From CAVSUR01 sp052143655 (GTDB lineage: Bacteria; Actinomycetota; Actinomycetes; Streptosporangiales; Streptosporangiaceae), in the NCBI GenBank assembly GCA_052143655.1, contig JBKQSL010000070.1, positions 1 to 11,994 on the forward strand: a stretch of 11,994 nt of DNA, given 5' to 3'. Positions 1 through 6,153 of the stretch are shown in pieces (within the stretch, counting starts at the first letter, position 1; the number at the start of each line of letters is the position of its first letter). The position numbers were made by a program, and so were the translations under genes. A model generated the notes under the pieces. That model saw only the letters and a program-made list of their open reading frames with translations. It ran no database searches and was not told the DNA's origin.

Positions 1-161
1 TGCGCGTTGCCTGTGGCATCTTCAACGTCGTCCTTGGCGTCCTTCTGCTCGCTTCCTTCCACCAGTTGGGGCCGCTGACTTGGCTGGCAGCGCTGCCGCT
101 AGCGGGGGCGGCGCTGATCTTCTGGACTGTCTACCGCCTGCAGACCAGTGTCCAGAGCTAG
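1..161 (+). pseudogene. Truncated duplicate of the histidine kinase membrane region (5' end outside window)
   Basis: Bases 1-143 align without gaps to 443-585 inside the complete histidine kinase gene, with 8 mismatches by my count (about 94% identity). In the kinase reading frame the fragment encodes the two predicted membrane segments (LGVLLLAS, then LAALPLAGAALIFW) and ends QTSVQS followed by TAG at 159-161, where the intact kinase continues into its coiled linker and dimerisation domain. Similarity fades just before the stop, around base 152. Seven of the eight substitutions are synonymous; the exception changes Val to Phe. This suggests the copies diverged while both were under protein-level selection, before or despite the truncation. 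It has no kinase catalytic domain. It is either a broken paralogue or a tiny membrane-only protein; its start lies upstream of the window. Confidence 0.75.
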
Positions 162-167
162 CTTGGC

Positions 168-220
168 AGCATCTCCCCGTAGCGGGATCGATCAACCCCC
201 GGCCCGCTTGGGGAGATGCT
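168..220. terminator. Long stem-loop after the truncated kinase copy
   Basis: An 11-bp perfect stem (AGCATCTCCCC at 168-178 with GGGGAGATGCT at 210-220) continues inward, after a small internal bulge, as a 6-bp stem (AGCGGG at 181-186 with CCCGCT at 203-208). The loop is 16 bases. It begins 7 bases after the stop of the truncated copy and lies 122 bases before the kinase start. There is no T-tract, which is common for actinobacterial hairpin terminators. It could instead act as a leader or attenuator element. The base pairing is seen directly; the role is inferred. Confidence 0.55.
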
Positions 221-294
221 TCCGCTCTCCGGCAGTGGTTTCGGTCGCTGGTGTTCCTCGTTCTTCTCCCCGCCGCCAAGATCCATACGAGTGA

Positions 295-316
295 CCGCCG
301 GTTGTAAACCGGGCGG
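295..316. promoter_or_regulatory. Leader hairpin just upstream of the kinase ribosome binding site
   Basis: CCGCCGGTT at 295-303 pairs with AACCGG and CGG at 307-316, giving nine base pairs with one bulged G (313) and a 3-base loop. It ends 13 bases before the AGGAGG at 330-335. If transcribed, it would sit in the 5' untranslated region of the two-component operon, where it could affect mRNA stability or translation. It is too far from the Shine-Dalgarno to block it directly. The function is speculative. Confidence 0.35.
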
Positions 317-342
317 CACCGCAGGTCGCAGGAGGCATCACG

Positions 343-1251
343 ATGCATGCACCGGATGACGACGCCTCTTCCTGGCAGTCCGTCCTCATGAGATTCCTGG
401 TCAGGTCATGGGAATACCGCCGTCCCCGTCTCTGGGTGGGCGTGCGCGTTGCCTGTGGCATCTTCAACGTCGTCCTTGGCGTCCTTCTGCTCGCTTCCGT
501 CCACCAGTTGGGGCCGCTGACCTGGCTGGCAGCGCTGCCACTAGCGGGGGCGGCGTTAATTTTCTGGACCGTCTACCGCTTGCAGCAGGACAGCGTCCGC
601 CGGGTGCATGAGCTGGAGCAGTCCCGGGCCAGCTTGGTGGAGGACTCGGCGTCGAGGCTGCGCCGGATCGAGCGGGACCTGCACGACGGGGCGCAGGCTC
701 AGATGGTCGCCGTTGCGATGAAGCTGGGGCTGGCCAGGGAGAAACTCGGCAGCGCGATCGACGGGACCGCGCAGGCTGACCTGGAGCGGGTCCTGGAGCT
801 GGTCGATTCCGCTCACCGCGGGGCCAAGGAGGCCATCACCGAGCTGCGTGACCTGGCCCGCGGCATCCACCCGCCGGAGCTCGACCACGGCCTCGGCGCC
901 GCGCTCGCCAGCCTCACCGCGCGCAGCAGCGTGCCCGTTGAGCTCGTCGTCGACTTGCCCGAGCGCCCGTCGGCCGCGATCGAGACCATCGCCTACTTCT
1001 GCGCGGCCGAGCTGCTCACCAACGTCGCCAAGCACAGCGGCGCCCGGCATGCCACGCTGGAGGCAGCCTGCGTGGGCGGGCTGCTGCGGATCCGGGTCAG
1101 CGATGACGGCTGCGGCGGCGCCCGCCTCGAAAAGCGCGGCGGCCTGGCCGGGCTCGCCGAGCGGGTGCGGACCGTGGACGGCAGGCTGCAGGTCAGCAGC
1201 CCGTCGGGGGGTCCCACGGTGGTCACCGTCGAGCTGCCGTCCCACGCGTGA
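343..1251 (+). CDS. Two-component sensor histidine kinase (HPK7/NarL-partner type, HisKA_3)
   Basis: A 302-residue membrane sensor kinase that should autophosphorylate on His and pass the phosphate to the response regulator encoded next. Two membrane segments (about 36-54 and 59-78) are joined by a very short loop, so there is no extracellular sensor domain. A coiled linker (about 80-105) leads to the HisKA_3 dimerisation domain with the phospho-accepting His114 in RDLHDGAQ. The HATPase_c domain shows the N box (ELLTNVAKHSGA, 223-234), G1 box (DDGCGGA, 254-260) and G2 box (GGLAGLAERV, 266-275). The ATG is preceded by AGGAGG at 330-335 with 7 bases of spacing. The stop overlaps a possible GTG start of the regulator gene, which supports one operon. 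The signal is unknown; the architecture suggests intramembrane or envelope-stress sensing. A near-identical copy of the membrane part lies just upstream (1-161). Confidence 0.93.
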   Translation: MHAPDDDASSWQSVLMRFLVRSWEYRRPRLWVGVRVACGIFNVVLGVLLLASVHQLGPLTWLAALPLAGAALIFWTVYRLQQDSVRRVHELEQSRASLVEDSASRLRRIERDLHDGAQAQMVAVAMKLGLAREKLGSAIDGTAQADLERVLELVDSAHRGAKEAITELRDLARGIHPPELDHGLGAALASLTARSSVPVELVVDLPERPSAAIETIAYFCAAELLTNVAKHSGARHATLEAACVGGLLRIRVSDDGCGGARLEKRGGLAGLAERVRTVDGRLQVSSPSGGPTVVTVELPSHA

Positions 1252-1268
1252 CCGAACTGGGGTGCCCG

Positions 1269-1922
1269 ATGCGGATTGTGATCGCCGAGGACTCAGCGAT
1301 AGTCCGGGCAGGCCTAGCCGAGATCCTGGCCGACCGCGGCCACGAGGTGGTCGCCGCCGTCGGCAACGCCGACGACCTGCTCACCGCCGTGGACGAGCAC
1401 CAGCCGGACGCCACCGTGGTGGACGTGCGGATGCCGCCCGGCTACACCGACGAGGGCCTGCGCGCCGCGATCGCCATCCGCCGCGACCACCCCGGAACCG
1501 GGGTGCTGGTGTTCTCCCAGTACATCGAGACCCGCTACGCGGCCGACCTGCTTGGCGCGGCGTCCGGCGGCGGCGCCGGCGTCGGGTACCTGCTCAAGGA
1601 CCGGGTCGCCGACGTCGGCGAGTTCGTCGAGGCGCTGAGCCGGGTAGCGGCCGGCGGCACCGCCCTCGACCCGGAGGTCGTGACCCAGCTGCTCGGTGCC
1701 AGTCGCCGCACCGACGGGCTCGGCTCGCTGACGGCCCGAGAGCGCGACGTACTGGCGCTGATGGCCGAAGGCCGGTCCAACGGCGCGATCGCCGGGAAGC
1801 TCGTGGTCTCGGAGCGGGCCGTGGAAAAGCACATCGGGAACATCTTCAGCAAGCTCGGCCTGCCCCCCTCCGACGCCGACCACCGCCGGGTACTGGCCGT
1901 CCTCCGCTACCTGGAGACCTGA
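1269..1922 (+). CDS. NarL/LuxR-family response regulator
   Basis: A cytoplasmic DNA-binding response regulator of 217 residues, the expected partner of the adjacent kinase. The receiver domain starts MRIVIAEDS, with acidic residues E7 and D8, phospho-acceptor D52 (VVDVRMPP), switch Ser83 (VLVFSQ) and conserved K110 (GYLLKD). The C-terminal LuxR-type helix-turn-helix spans about 153-213, with SLTARERDVLALMAEGRSN and the recognition region SERAVEKHIGNIFSKLGL. I chose the ATG at 1269 because the receiver fold starts right there and GGGG precedes it by about 7 bases. A GTG at 1248, overlapping the kinase stop in a GTGA, would add seven residues (MTELGCP) and cannot be excluded. Either way the pair is translationally coupled or nearly so. 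Target promoters are not evident; autoregulation is plausible. Confidence 0.93.
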   Translation: MRIVIAEDSAIVRAGLAEILADRGHEVVAAVGNADDLLTAVDEHQPDATVVDVRMPPGYTDEGLRAAIAIRRDHPGTGVLVFSQYIETRYAADLLGAASGGGAGVGYLLKDRVADVGEFVEALSRVAAGGTALDPEVVTQLLGASRRTDGLGSLTARERDVLALMAEGRSNGAIAGKLVVSERAVEKHIGNIFSKLGLPPSDADHRRVLAVLRYLET

Positions 1923-2370
1923 CCAGCGACACCGCCGACAGCACTCCCGCATGCCCGCTCGCCTGCAATCGCCTGCGTCCTGGGACGGTAATGTTCATGG
2001 CTGGCTTCCGGATGATAGGCCTTGCCCGTAGTTCTCGCCGGTGCCGAATCCCGCGTGAGCGGGTGCTGCGTCCAAGGTCGGCGGGACGCCGATCGCGCAG
2101 CGACGCCGCAGGCGCTCGGCACGCGGCGGCCGGGAGCGGGACAATCAAGAACGAGAAAGACGGCTCCCCACTGCAACCAGACGGCCTGACGAATGAGCCG
2201 GGAAGATCACTGGCTTCGTTGCGCCCGGTCCGGCGCGGGCGCGCCGGGCGGGCGCCCCCAGCGCTGAGCCCGGCGCGCAAAGAGAATCAGCCACAGGAAG
2301 ACTGCAATACCTCCGGGAAGATCCCGCTCTCCCGAAAAGCCCGATTGCCTTCACCCCTTGTGATCAAGGA
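1923..2370. other. Intergenic region between convergent genes; no gene recognised
   Basis: About 450 bases lie between the ends of the response regulator (plus) and the dehydrogenase (minus). Open frames cross it on both strands, but they are low-complexity Arg/Pro/Ala-rich products of GC-rich DNA without recognisable domains or good ribosome binding sites. Two possible hairpins are visible: CCCGC-GTGA-GCGGG at 2050-2063, with a GNRA-like loop, and a GCCCGG/CCGGGC pairing at 2223-2228 and 2244-2249. Either could contribute to termination. Otherwise I see nothing assignable. Confidence 0.5.
2050..2063. terminator. Small GNRA-loop hairpin downstream of the response regulator
   Basis: A 5-bp perfect stem CCCGC/GCGGG closes a GTGA tetraloop, 127 bases after the response regulator stop. 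There is no T-tract. It is short, and such stems arise often by chance in GC-rich DNA, so assignment as a terminator is weak. Confidence 0.2.
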
Positions 2371-3267
2371 TTAGGGCTGCTGGTGGTGGCCGAGGGCGAG
2401 GCGGGCGGCGCTGACGTCTTCCCGGCCGTGGCCGGCGTCAACGGCAGCGTGCCACTGGCGGGACAGCGCGGCCAGCAGCGGCAGCTCGTCGTCACCTGCG
2501 GCGCTGATCGCCAGGTCCACGTCCTTGAGTGCCCATTCCAGCGGGAACTCGGGCGCGAAATCGCCTCGCTCCATTTTGTGCAGCTTGGCGTCAGCGATCG
2601 GTGCGTCCAGCGGTCCGCCTTCGATGGCCTCGGCCAGCTTCAAGTCGTCGATGCCCAGCTGGCCGGCCAGCTCCAGGGCCTCGGCCACGCCCTCGATCAA
2701 GATGGACATGTAGGCGTTGACGGCCAGCTTCATCCGGCTGCCCTGGCCGGCCTCGCCCAGCCATACGGTCCTGCGGCCGATCACTGAGAACACGGGGCGC
2801 ACGGCCGCTGCCGCTGCGGGCGGGCCGGAGGCCAGGATGAGCAGCTGGCCGGCCTCGGCGGGGCCTTTGCTGCCCGATACGGGCGCGTCCACGAACATAA
2901 CGTCGGGCCGCAGCTGGCTGAGCCGGCTGCTGATGTCGGTCGTTTCCGCCAGGCCGATCGTGCCCATCTGCGCCCAGGCCGCGCCCCCGGGCAGCGCCTC
3001 GGCCACGCCGCTACCGAAGATCACCGAGGTGACCACGTCGGCGGTCGGCAGCATCGTGATCACGACCTGCGCATCATGGACGGCATCCGCCGGCGACGCT
3101 GCCACTAGCGCCCCGGCATCGGACAGCGGCGCGGTCGCGCTGGATGAACGATCCCAGGTCGTGGTGCGCAGTCCGGCGGAGACCAGGTTTCGGGCCATCG
3201 CCGAGCCCATGATGCCCGTCCCCAGCACCGCGACCCGCACATTCTCGCCAGGGGTCTCTGTAGCCAT
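2371..3267 (-). CDS. NAD(P)-dependent beta-hydroxyacid dehydrogenase family oxidoreductase (3-hydroxyisobutyrate dehydrogenase-like)
   Basis: A cytoplasmic 298-residue oxidoreductase, close to the usual 290-300 of the family, predicted to oxidise a small beta-hydroxyacid or reduce the matching semialdehyde with NAD(P). The N-terminal Rossmann fold carries GTGIMG at 16-21 in VAVLGTGIMGSAMARNL. The substrate-binding motif is DAPVSGSKGPAEAGQL at 127-142. The catalytic Lys is K180 in KLAVNAY, with N184 nearby. A later conserved ALKDVDLA lies at about 246-253. The start is an ATG preceded by GGAGGGAGAG (plus-strand 3272-3281), a strong ribosome binding site. The gene is divergent from the MFS transporter across about 235 bases. 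The exact substrate cannot be read from sequence; relatives include tartronate semialdehyde reductases and imine-reductase-like enzymes, but the classical catalytic Lys argues against an imine reductase. Confidence 0.9.
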   Translation of the reverse strand: MATETPGENVRVAVLGTGIMGSAMARNLVSAGLRTTTWDRSSSATAPLSDAGALVAASPADAVHDAQVVITMLPTADVVTSVIFGSGVAEALPGGAAWAQMGTIGLAETTDISSRLSQLRPDVMFVDAPVSGSKGPAEAGQLLILASGPPAAAAAVRPVFSVIGRRTVWLGEAGQGSRMKLAVNAYMSILIEGVAEALELAGQLGIDDLKLAEAIEGGPLDAPIADAKLHKMERGDFAPEFPLEWALKDVDLAISAAGDDELPLLAALSRQWHAAVDAGHGREDVSAARLALGHHQQP

Positions 3268-3502
3268 CTAGCTCTCCCTCCGTACTGTCACGACATGCGG
3301 TAACGGGTCTCGCTCGCCCTCAGCCACGCTATCCCTGGCGTGACCGCCAGCCCACCGCGGCCAGCTAGGCCACGGCCAGATCGTCGAGGAGACTTATTGC
3401 TACCGTTACGGCCTGGCGGGCTCATGCACCGGATTGGTCATACCGGCTGACGCCAGCCGGGTCCGGCCCGAAGGCATTGCCCATGGGGAGCTGAAAACGG
3501 GC

Positions 3503-5089
3503 ATGGCTGACTCGATATCGGCTTCGTCGCCTTGGGCACCGTTGCGCATCGGGCTGTTCCGGACGCTGTGGATCGCGGTGCTGGTCAGCAACGTGGGCAC
3601 CTGGATGCAGACCGTGGGTGCCCAGTGGCTGCTGGTCCATGGTCCTCACGCGGCTGTACTCGTCTCCCTCGTGCAGACCGCTGACACTCTGCCTGCTGTC
3701 CTGTTCGCGCTGGTCGGCGGGGTGCTGGCGGACATTTTCGACCGGGTTAAGCTGCTCGTCGCGGTTCTCGCTGGCATGACCGCCGCGGGCGGGGCTCTCA
3801 CCGCGCTTACTGCGGCGCACCGGATGCCGCCGGCGCTGCTGCTCATGTTTACTTTCGTGCTGGGTACCGGCGCCATCCTGGTCGCACCCGCCTACCAGTC
3901 GCTGGTGCCCGACATGGTCCCCCGCCCGCTGGTGCCCAGTGCCTCTGCTCTTAGTTCGATCAACATCAACCTGGCCCGCGCTGTCGGCCCAGCCATCGCC
4001 GGGCTGCTGGTCGCCCGGATCGGGGTAGCCGCCGTGTTCGGCCTGAACGCGGCGACGTTCCTCTTCTACGCGATCGTGGTGGCGCGCCATCCCCAGCTGG
4101 GCGGGACTCGGCAGTCTCCCGAGCGGTTCATCCCAGGGCTGCGGGCGGGCGGCAGGTACGTGCGCCACGCACCCGTCGTTCAGCGCATCCTGTTGCGTGC
4201 GGCCCTGTTCCTGGTACCGGGCCGCGCGCTGTGGGCGTTGCTGCCCCTGATCGCCACCCGGCGGCTCGGACTGGGGTCAGACGGGTACGGCCTGCTGCTG
4301 GGTGCCCTGGGAGTTGGTGCCATCGGTGGCGCGTTCATCCTTCCGCAGATCCGGGCCAGGCTCTCCGCCAATGCCCTGGTGGCCGTCGCGAGCCTGACCT
4401 ACGCGGCGGCACTGGTCGCGGTGTCGGTGTCGCGCAGCCTCGCGCTGACCGTCCTGGTGCTGCTGCCCGCCGGGGTTGCCTGGATAGCTTTCTTGTCTAA
4501 CGTCAACGCCTCGTTGCAGCTCTTCCTGCCCAGGTGGGTACGCGCCCGCGGCCTGTCGGTCTACCAGATGGTCCTATTCGGTGCCCAGGCAGCCGGGGCT
4601 GCCATCTGGGGAGTCGTCGCCGGGACCGCGGGGCTGGTGCCCGCCTTCCTGATCTCCGCCGCCATCATGGCCGCCGGTGCGGCAACCCTCTGGTTCTGGC
4701 CGTTCCAGCAGATCGCGGGCATGGACCGCAGCCTGGTCCGCTGGCCCGAACCGCAACTGCTCATCAGCGCTGATCGCGGCGACGGACTGGTCCTGGTGCG
4801 GACCACCTACACCATCGCGGCCGAAAAGGAACAGCAGTTCCTGCAGGCTATGGCCAGCCTGCGCCAGTCACGGCTCCGGACCGGAGCGACGGACTGGGCC
4901 GTGTACCAGGACGGCCAGAACCCGCGCGTGTTCATCGAGCTGTTCAGCGTCGCCAGTTGGGAAGAGCACCTCAGGCAGCACCGCGAGCGGCAAACCGGCA
5001 CCGACCTGCAGTACCACGACGACGCTGCGGCACTGTCCGACCCGCGGCCACAAACCGGCCACTACCTGGCCGCAGACGTCCGCGACTAG
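3503..5089 (+). CDS. MFS_3-family exporter with C-terminal ABM-like (dimeric alpha/beta barrel) domain
   Basis: A 528-residue inner-membrane protein predicted to export a small molecule by proton antiport. Residues about 15-400 form the major facilitator core with many hydrophobic helices. The first helix region has the family phrase WIAVLVSNVGTWMQTVGAQW (23-42), and motif A appears as GGVLADIFDRVKL at 72-84. Residues about 424-522 are soluble and resemble the antibiotic-biosynthesis-monooxygenase-like domain often appended in this family (VLVRTTYTIAAEKEQQFLQAM, then VFIELFSVASWEEHLRQH). I chose the ATG at 3503, in front of MADSISASSP, because the family normally begins close to the first helix; GGGGAG lies about 12 bases upstream, a rather long spacing. 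A TTG at 3434 would add 23 unlikely residues. The substrate is unknown. Enterobactin exporter EntS is a distant relative. Confidence 0.9.
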   Translation: MADSISASSPWAPLRIGLFRTLWIAVLVSNVGTWMQTVGAQWLLVHGPHAAVLVSLVQTADTLPAVLFALVGGVLADIFDRVKLLVAVLAGMTAAGGALTALTAAHRMPPALLLMFTFVLGTGAILVAPAYQSLVPDMVPRPLVPSASALSSININLARAVGPAIAGLLVARIGVAAVFGLNAATFLFYAIVVARHPQLGGTRQSPERFIPGLRAGGRYVRHAPVVQRILLRAALFLVPGRALWALLPLIATRRLGLGSDGYGLLLGALGVGAIGGAFILPQIRARLSANALVAVASLTYAAALVAVSVSRSLALTVLVLLPAGVAWIAFLSNVNASLQLFLPRWVRARGLSVYQMVLFGAQAAGAAIWGVVAGTAGLVPAFLISAAIMAAGAATLWFWPFQQIAGMDRSLVRWPEPQLLISADRGDGLVLVRTTYTIAAEKEQQFLQAMASLRQSRLRTGATDWAVYQDGQNPRVFIELFSVASWEEHLRQHRERQTGTDLQYHDDAAALSDPRPQTGHYLAADVRD

Positions 5090-5112
5090 CGAGGGCCCGG
5101 GGCATTCCTCGC
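5089..5112. terminator. Possible terminator hairpin at the MFS gene stop
   Basis: GCGAGG (5089-5094) pairs with CCTCGC (5107-5112) around a 12-base GC-rich loop. The stem starts at the last base of the stop codon. Six GC-rich base pairs and no T-tract; plausible but unproven as a terminator. Confidence 0.3.
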
Positions 5113-5174
5113 GGTCCAGCAGTTGCGGTCCGCCCCGGGATTCTCCGGCCACCGCCGCCCGGGCCGGTGCGCTC

Positions 5175-5412
5175 GTGATCAGCGTCCTGCTGATCACCGC
5201 GGCGTTCCTGGACCTCAGCCGCTGCGGCATCGTCCTCGTGACCGCCCGGCACGGGCCGCCGGGCTGGTCGTTACGGGCTTGGGCGCCGCGAACGCCCGAC
5301 AGCGCGCGGCGCGCGTCGCCTTATCACCGGATGGGGGCATCCGGCGCTGATCGGCGTGACCTCGGCCTGCGCTCACGTCCTGGACGCTGCGCACCGTAGT
5401 CCCCATGCTTAA
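5175..5412 (+). pseudogene. Frameshifted remnant of a small integral membrane protein
   Basis: The stretch reads as protein only if two frame changes are allowed. Frame one, from the GTG at 5175, gives a hydrophobic helix VISVLLITAAFLDLSRCGIV followed by LVTARHG. One base lost near 5255 moves to a second frame reading AAGLVVTGLGAANARQ. A second -1 shift around 5290-5310 gives TARGARR, then ALIGVTSACAHV, ending at TAA 5410-5412. The joined product recalls small actinobacterial integral membrane proteins with a (D)L(S/A)RCG(I/L)VL motif and an ALIG(V)xSA segment; that comparison is from memory and unverified. No good ribosome binding site precedes the GTG. It ends against the convergent TetR gene. 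Alternatives are chance hydrophobic frames or sequencing indels. Confidence 0.4.
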
Positions 5413-5999
5413 GGATCTTCCCGGTTCAGGATGCACTGCTTCAATGCGGCGGCGGCGTTGTCCAGTATGTGCCGGGACAGGCCGGGGTCGTCGATGGCCC
5501 GGGCGATGGAGATCGCGCCGACGAGGACGCTGAGGGTGAGGACCGCTTCGCGTTCCCCGGCCTGGCGGTCGGGGTTGCCGGTGAGGTCAGCCAGCACGGC
5601 CAGGCATTCCTGCACCTGACGGCTGTAGCTGGCCCGGGACGGGCCGCCGGCGCGGGCGACGTCCGCGGCAACGCCGGCCACGCCGCAGCCTGCCTCGGGA
5701 TGATCCCGGTGCCAGGTGCTGAGGTAACCGTCGACGAGCGCGGTGAATCCGCGCTGCCCGCCGAGCTTGCCGGCCGCGATCGTCCATGCGCTGCCCCGGG
5801 TCAGGGCCCGCTGCGCGGCCTCGGCGACGAGCTGCTCTCGTGAGCCGAAGTGCCGGTAGAAACCGCCGTGGGTCAGCCCGGCTTCCTTCATGAGCCCGGC
5901 GACGGCCAGGCCGTCGATGCCGTCGCGGCGGATCCGCGCCGCGGCGATGTCCAGGATGCGGTCATGGCTGGCCGCCTTCGCCGCCTGAGACGTGCCCAC
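5409..5999 (-). CDS. TetR/AcrR-family transcriptional regulator
   Basis: A 196-residue cytoplasmic repressor, the usual size for the family. The N-terminal TetR helix-turn-helix covers about 12-60, with the recognition helix in LTHGGFYRHFGSREQL (42-57). The C-terminal ligand and dimerisation domain contains HRDHPEAGCGVAGVAADVAR, where Cys105 sits in the position typical of a NemR/LmrA-like branch. The start is a GTG preceded by GGGAGG (plus-strand 6007-6012) with 7 bases of spacing. It is transcribed divergently from the MBL-fold hydrolase. Two palindromic sites in the shared intergenic region (6040-6055, 6070-6085) are likely its operators, implying autorepression and control of the hydrolase. 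The ligand is unknown; the conserved Cys makes an electrophile or oxidant signal possible. Confidence 0.93.
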   Translation of the reverse strand: MGTSQAAKAASHDRILDIAAARIRRDGIDGLAVAGLMKEAGLTHGGFYRHFGSREQLVAEAAQRALTRGSAWTIAAGKLGGQRGFTALVDGYLSTWHRDHPEAGCGVAGVAADVARAGGPSRASYSRQVQECLAVLADLTGNPDRQAGEREAVLTLSVLVGAISIARAIDDPGLSRHILDNAAAALKQCILNREDP

Positions 6000-6039
6000 G
6001 ATGGATCCTCCCGCTGGTGCCGGCGTGCTTGACCAGCAA

Positions 6040-6055
6040 GATGATATCTGTCATC
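6040..6055. promoter_or_regulatory. Candidate TetR operator, site 1
   Basis: GATGATATCTGTCATC is an imperfect palindrome (six of eight half-site positions match) sharing the GATGA-N6-TCATC frame with site 2. Its centre is exactly 30 bp from the centre of site 2, putting both on the same face of the helix. It lies between the TetR gene and the divergent hydrolase gene. The assignment to this TetR is by position. Confidence 0.65.
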
Positions 6056-6069
6056 CTCTTCAGAGTGTG

Positions 6070-6085
6070 GATGACGATCGTCATC
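6070..6085. promoter_or_regulatory. Candidate TetR operator, site 2 (perfect palindrome)
   Basis: GATGACGATCGTCATC is a perfect 16-bp palindrome, the expected size for a TetR dimer site, 68 bases before the hydrolase ATG and 70 bases from the TetR start. With site 1 it forms a matched pair at three helical turns. Binding is inferred, not shown. Confidence 0.72.
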
Positions 6086-6153
6086 TTGAAGCGGGTCCAT
6101 CCGGCGGGCTGGCCCAAGGCCAGCGATCTCCACCCTCCAGACAGGCGGGAACC

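Noticed and set aside
848..2374. Long 508-codon plus-strand open frame across the kinase, regulator and following gap
   Set aside because: It is a Arg/Pro/Ser-rich shadow of the kinase and regulator frames with no domain; the overlapping frames carry complete families.
3434..3502. TTG-started extension of the MFS gene
   Set aside because: It adds 23 residues of non-membrane sequence not expected in the family; the ATG at 3503 is a better start.
6029..6034. TTGACC as a -35 box for the hydrolase promoter
   Set aside because: No acceptable -10 hexamer at 16-18 bases downstream, so I did not call a promoter.
5992..6153. Upstream extension of the hydrolase frame (54 extra codons)
   Set aside because: It runs through the divergent operators and the TetR ribosome binding site and has no family similarity; the ATG at 6154 has its own ribosome binding site.
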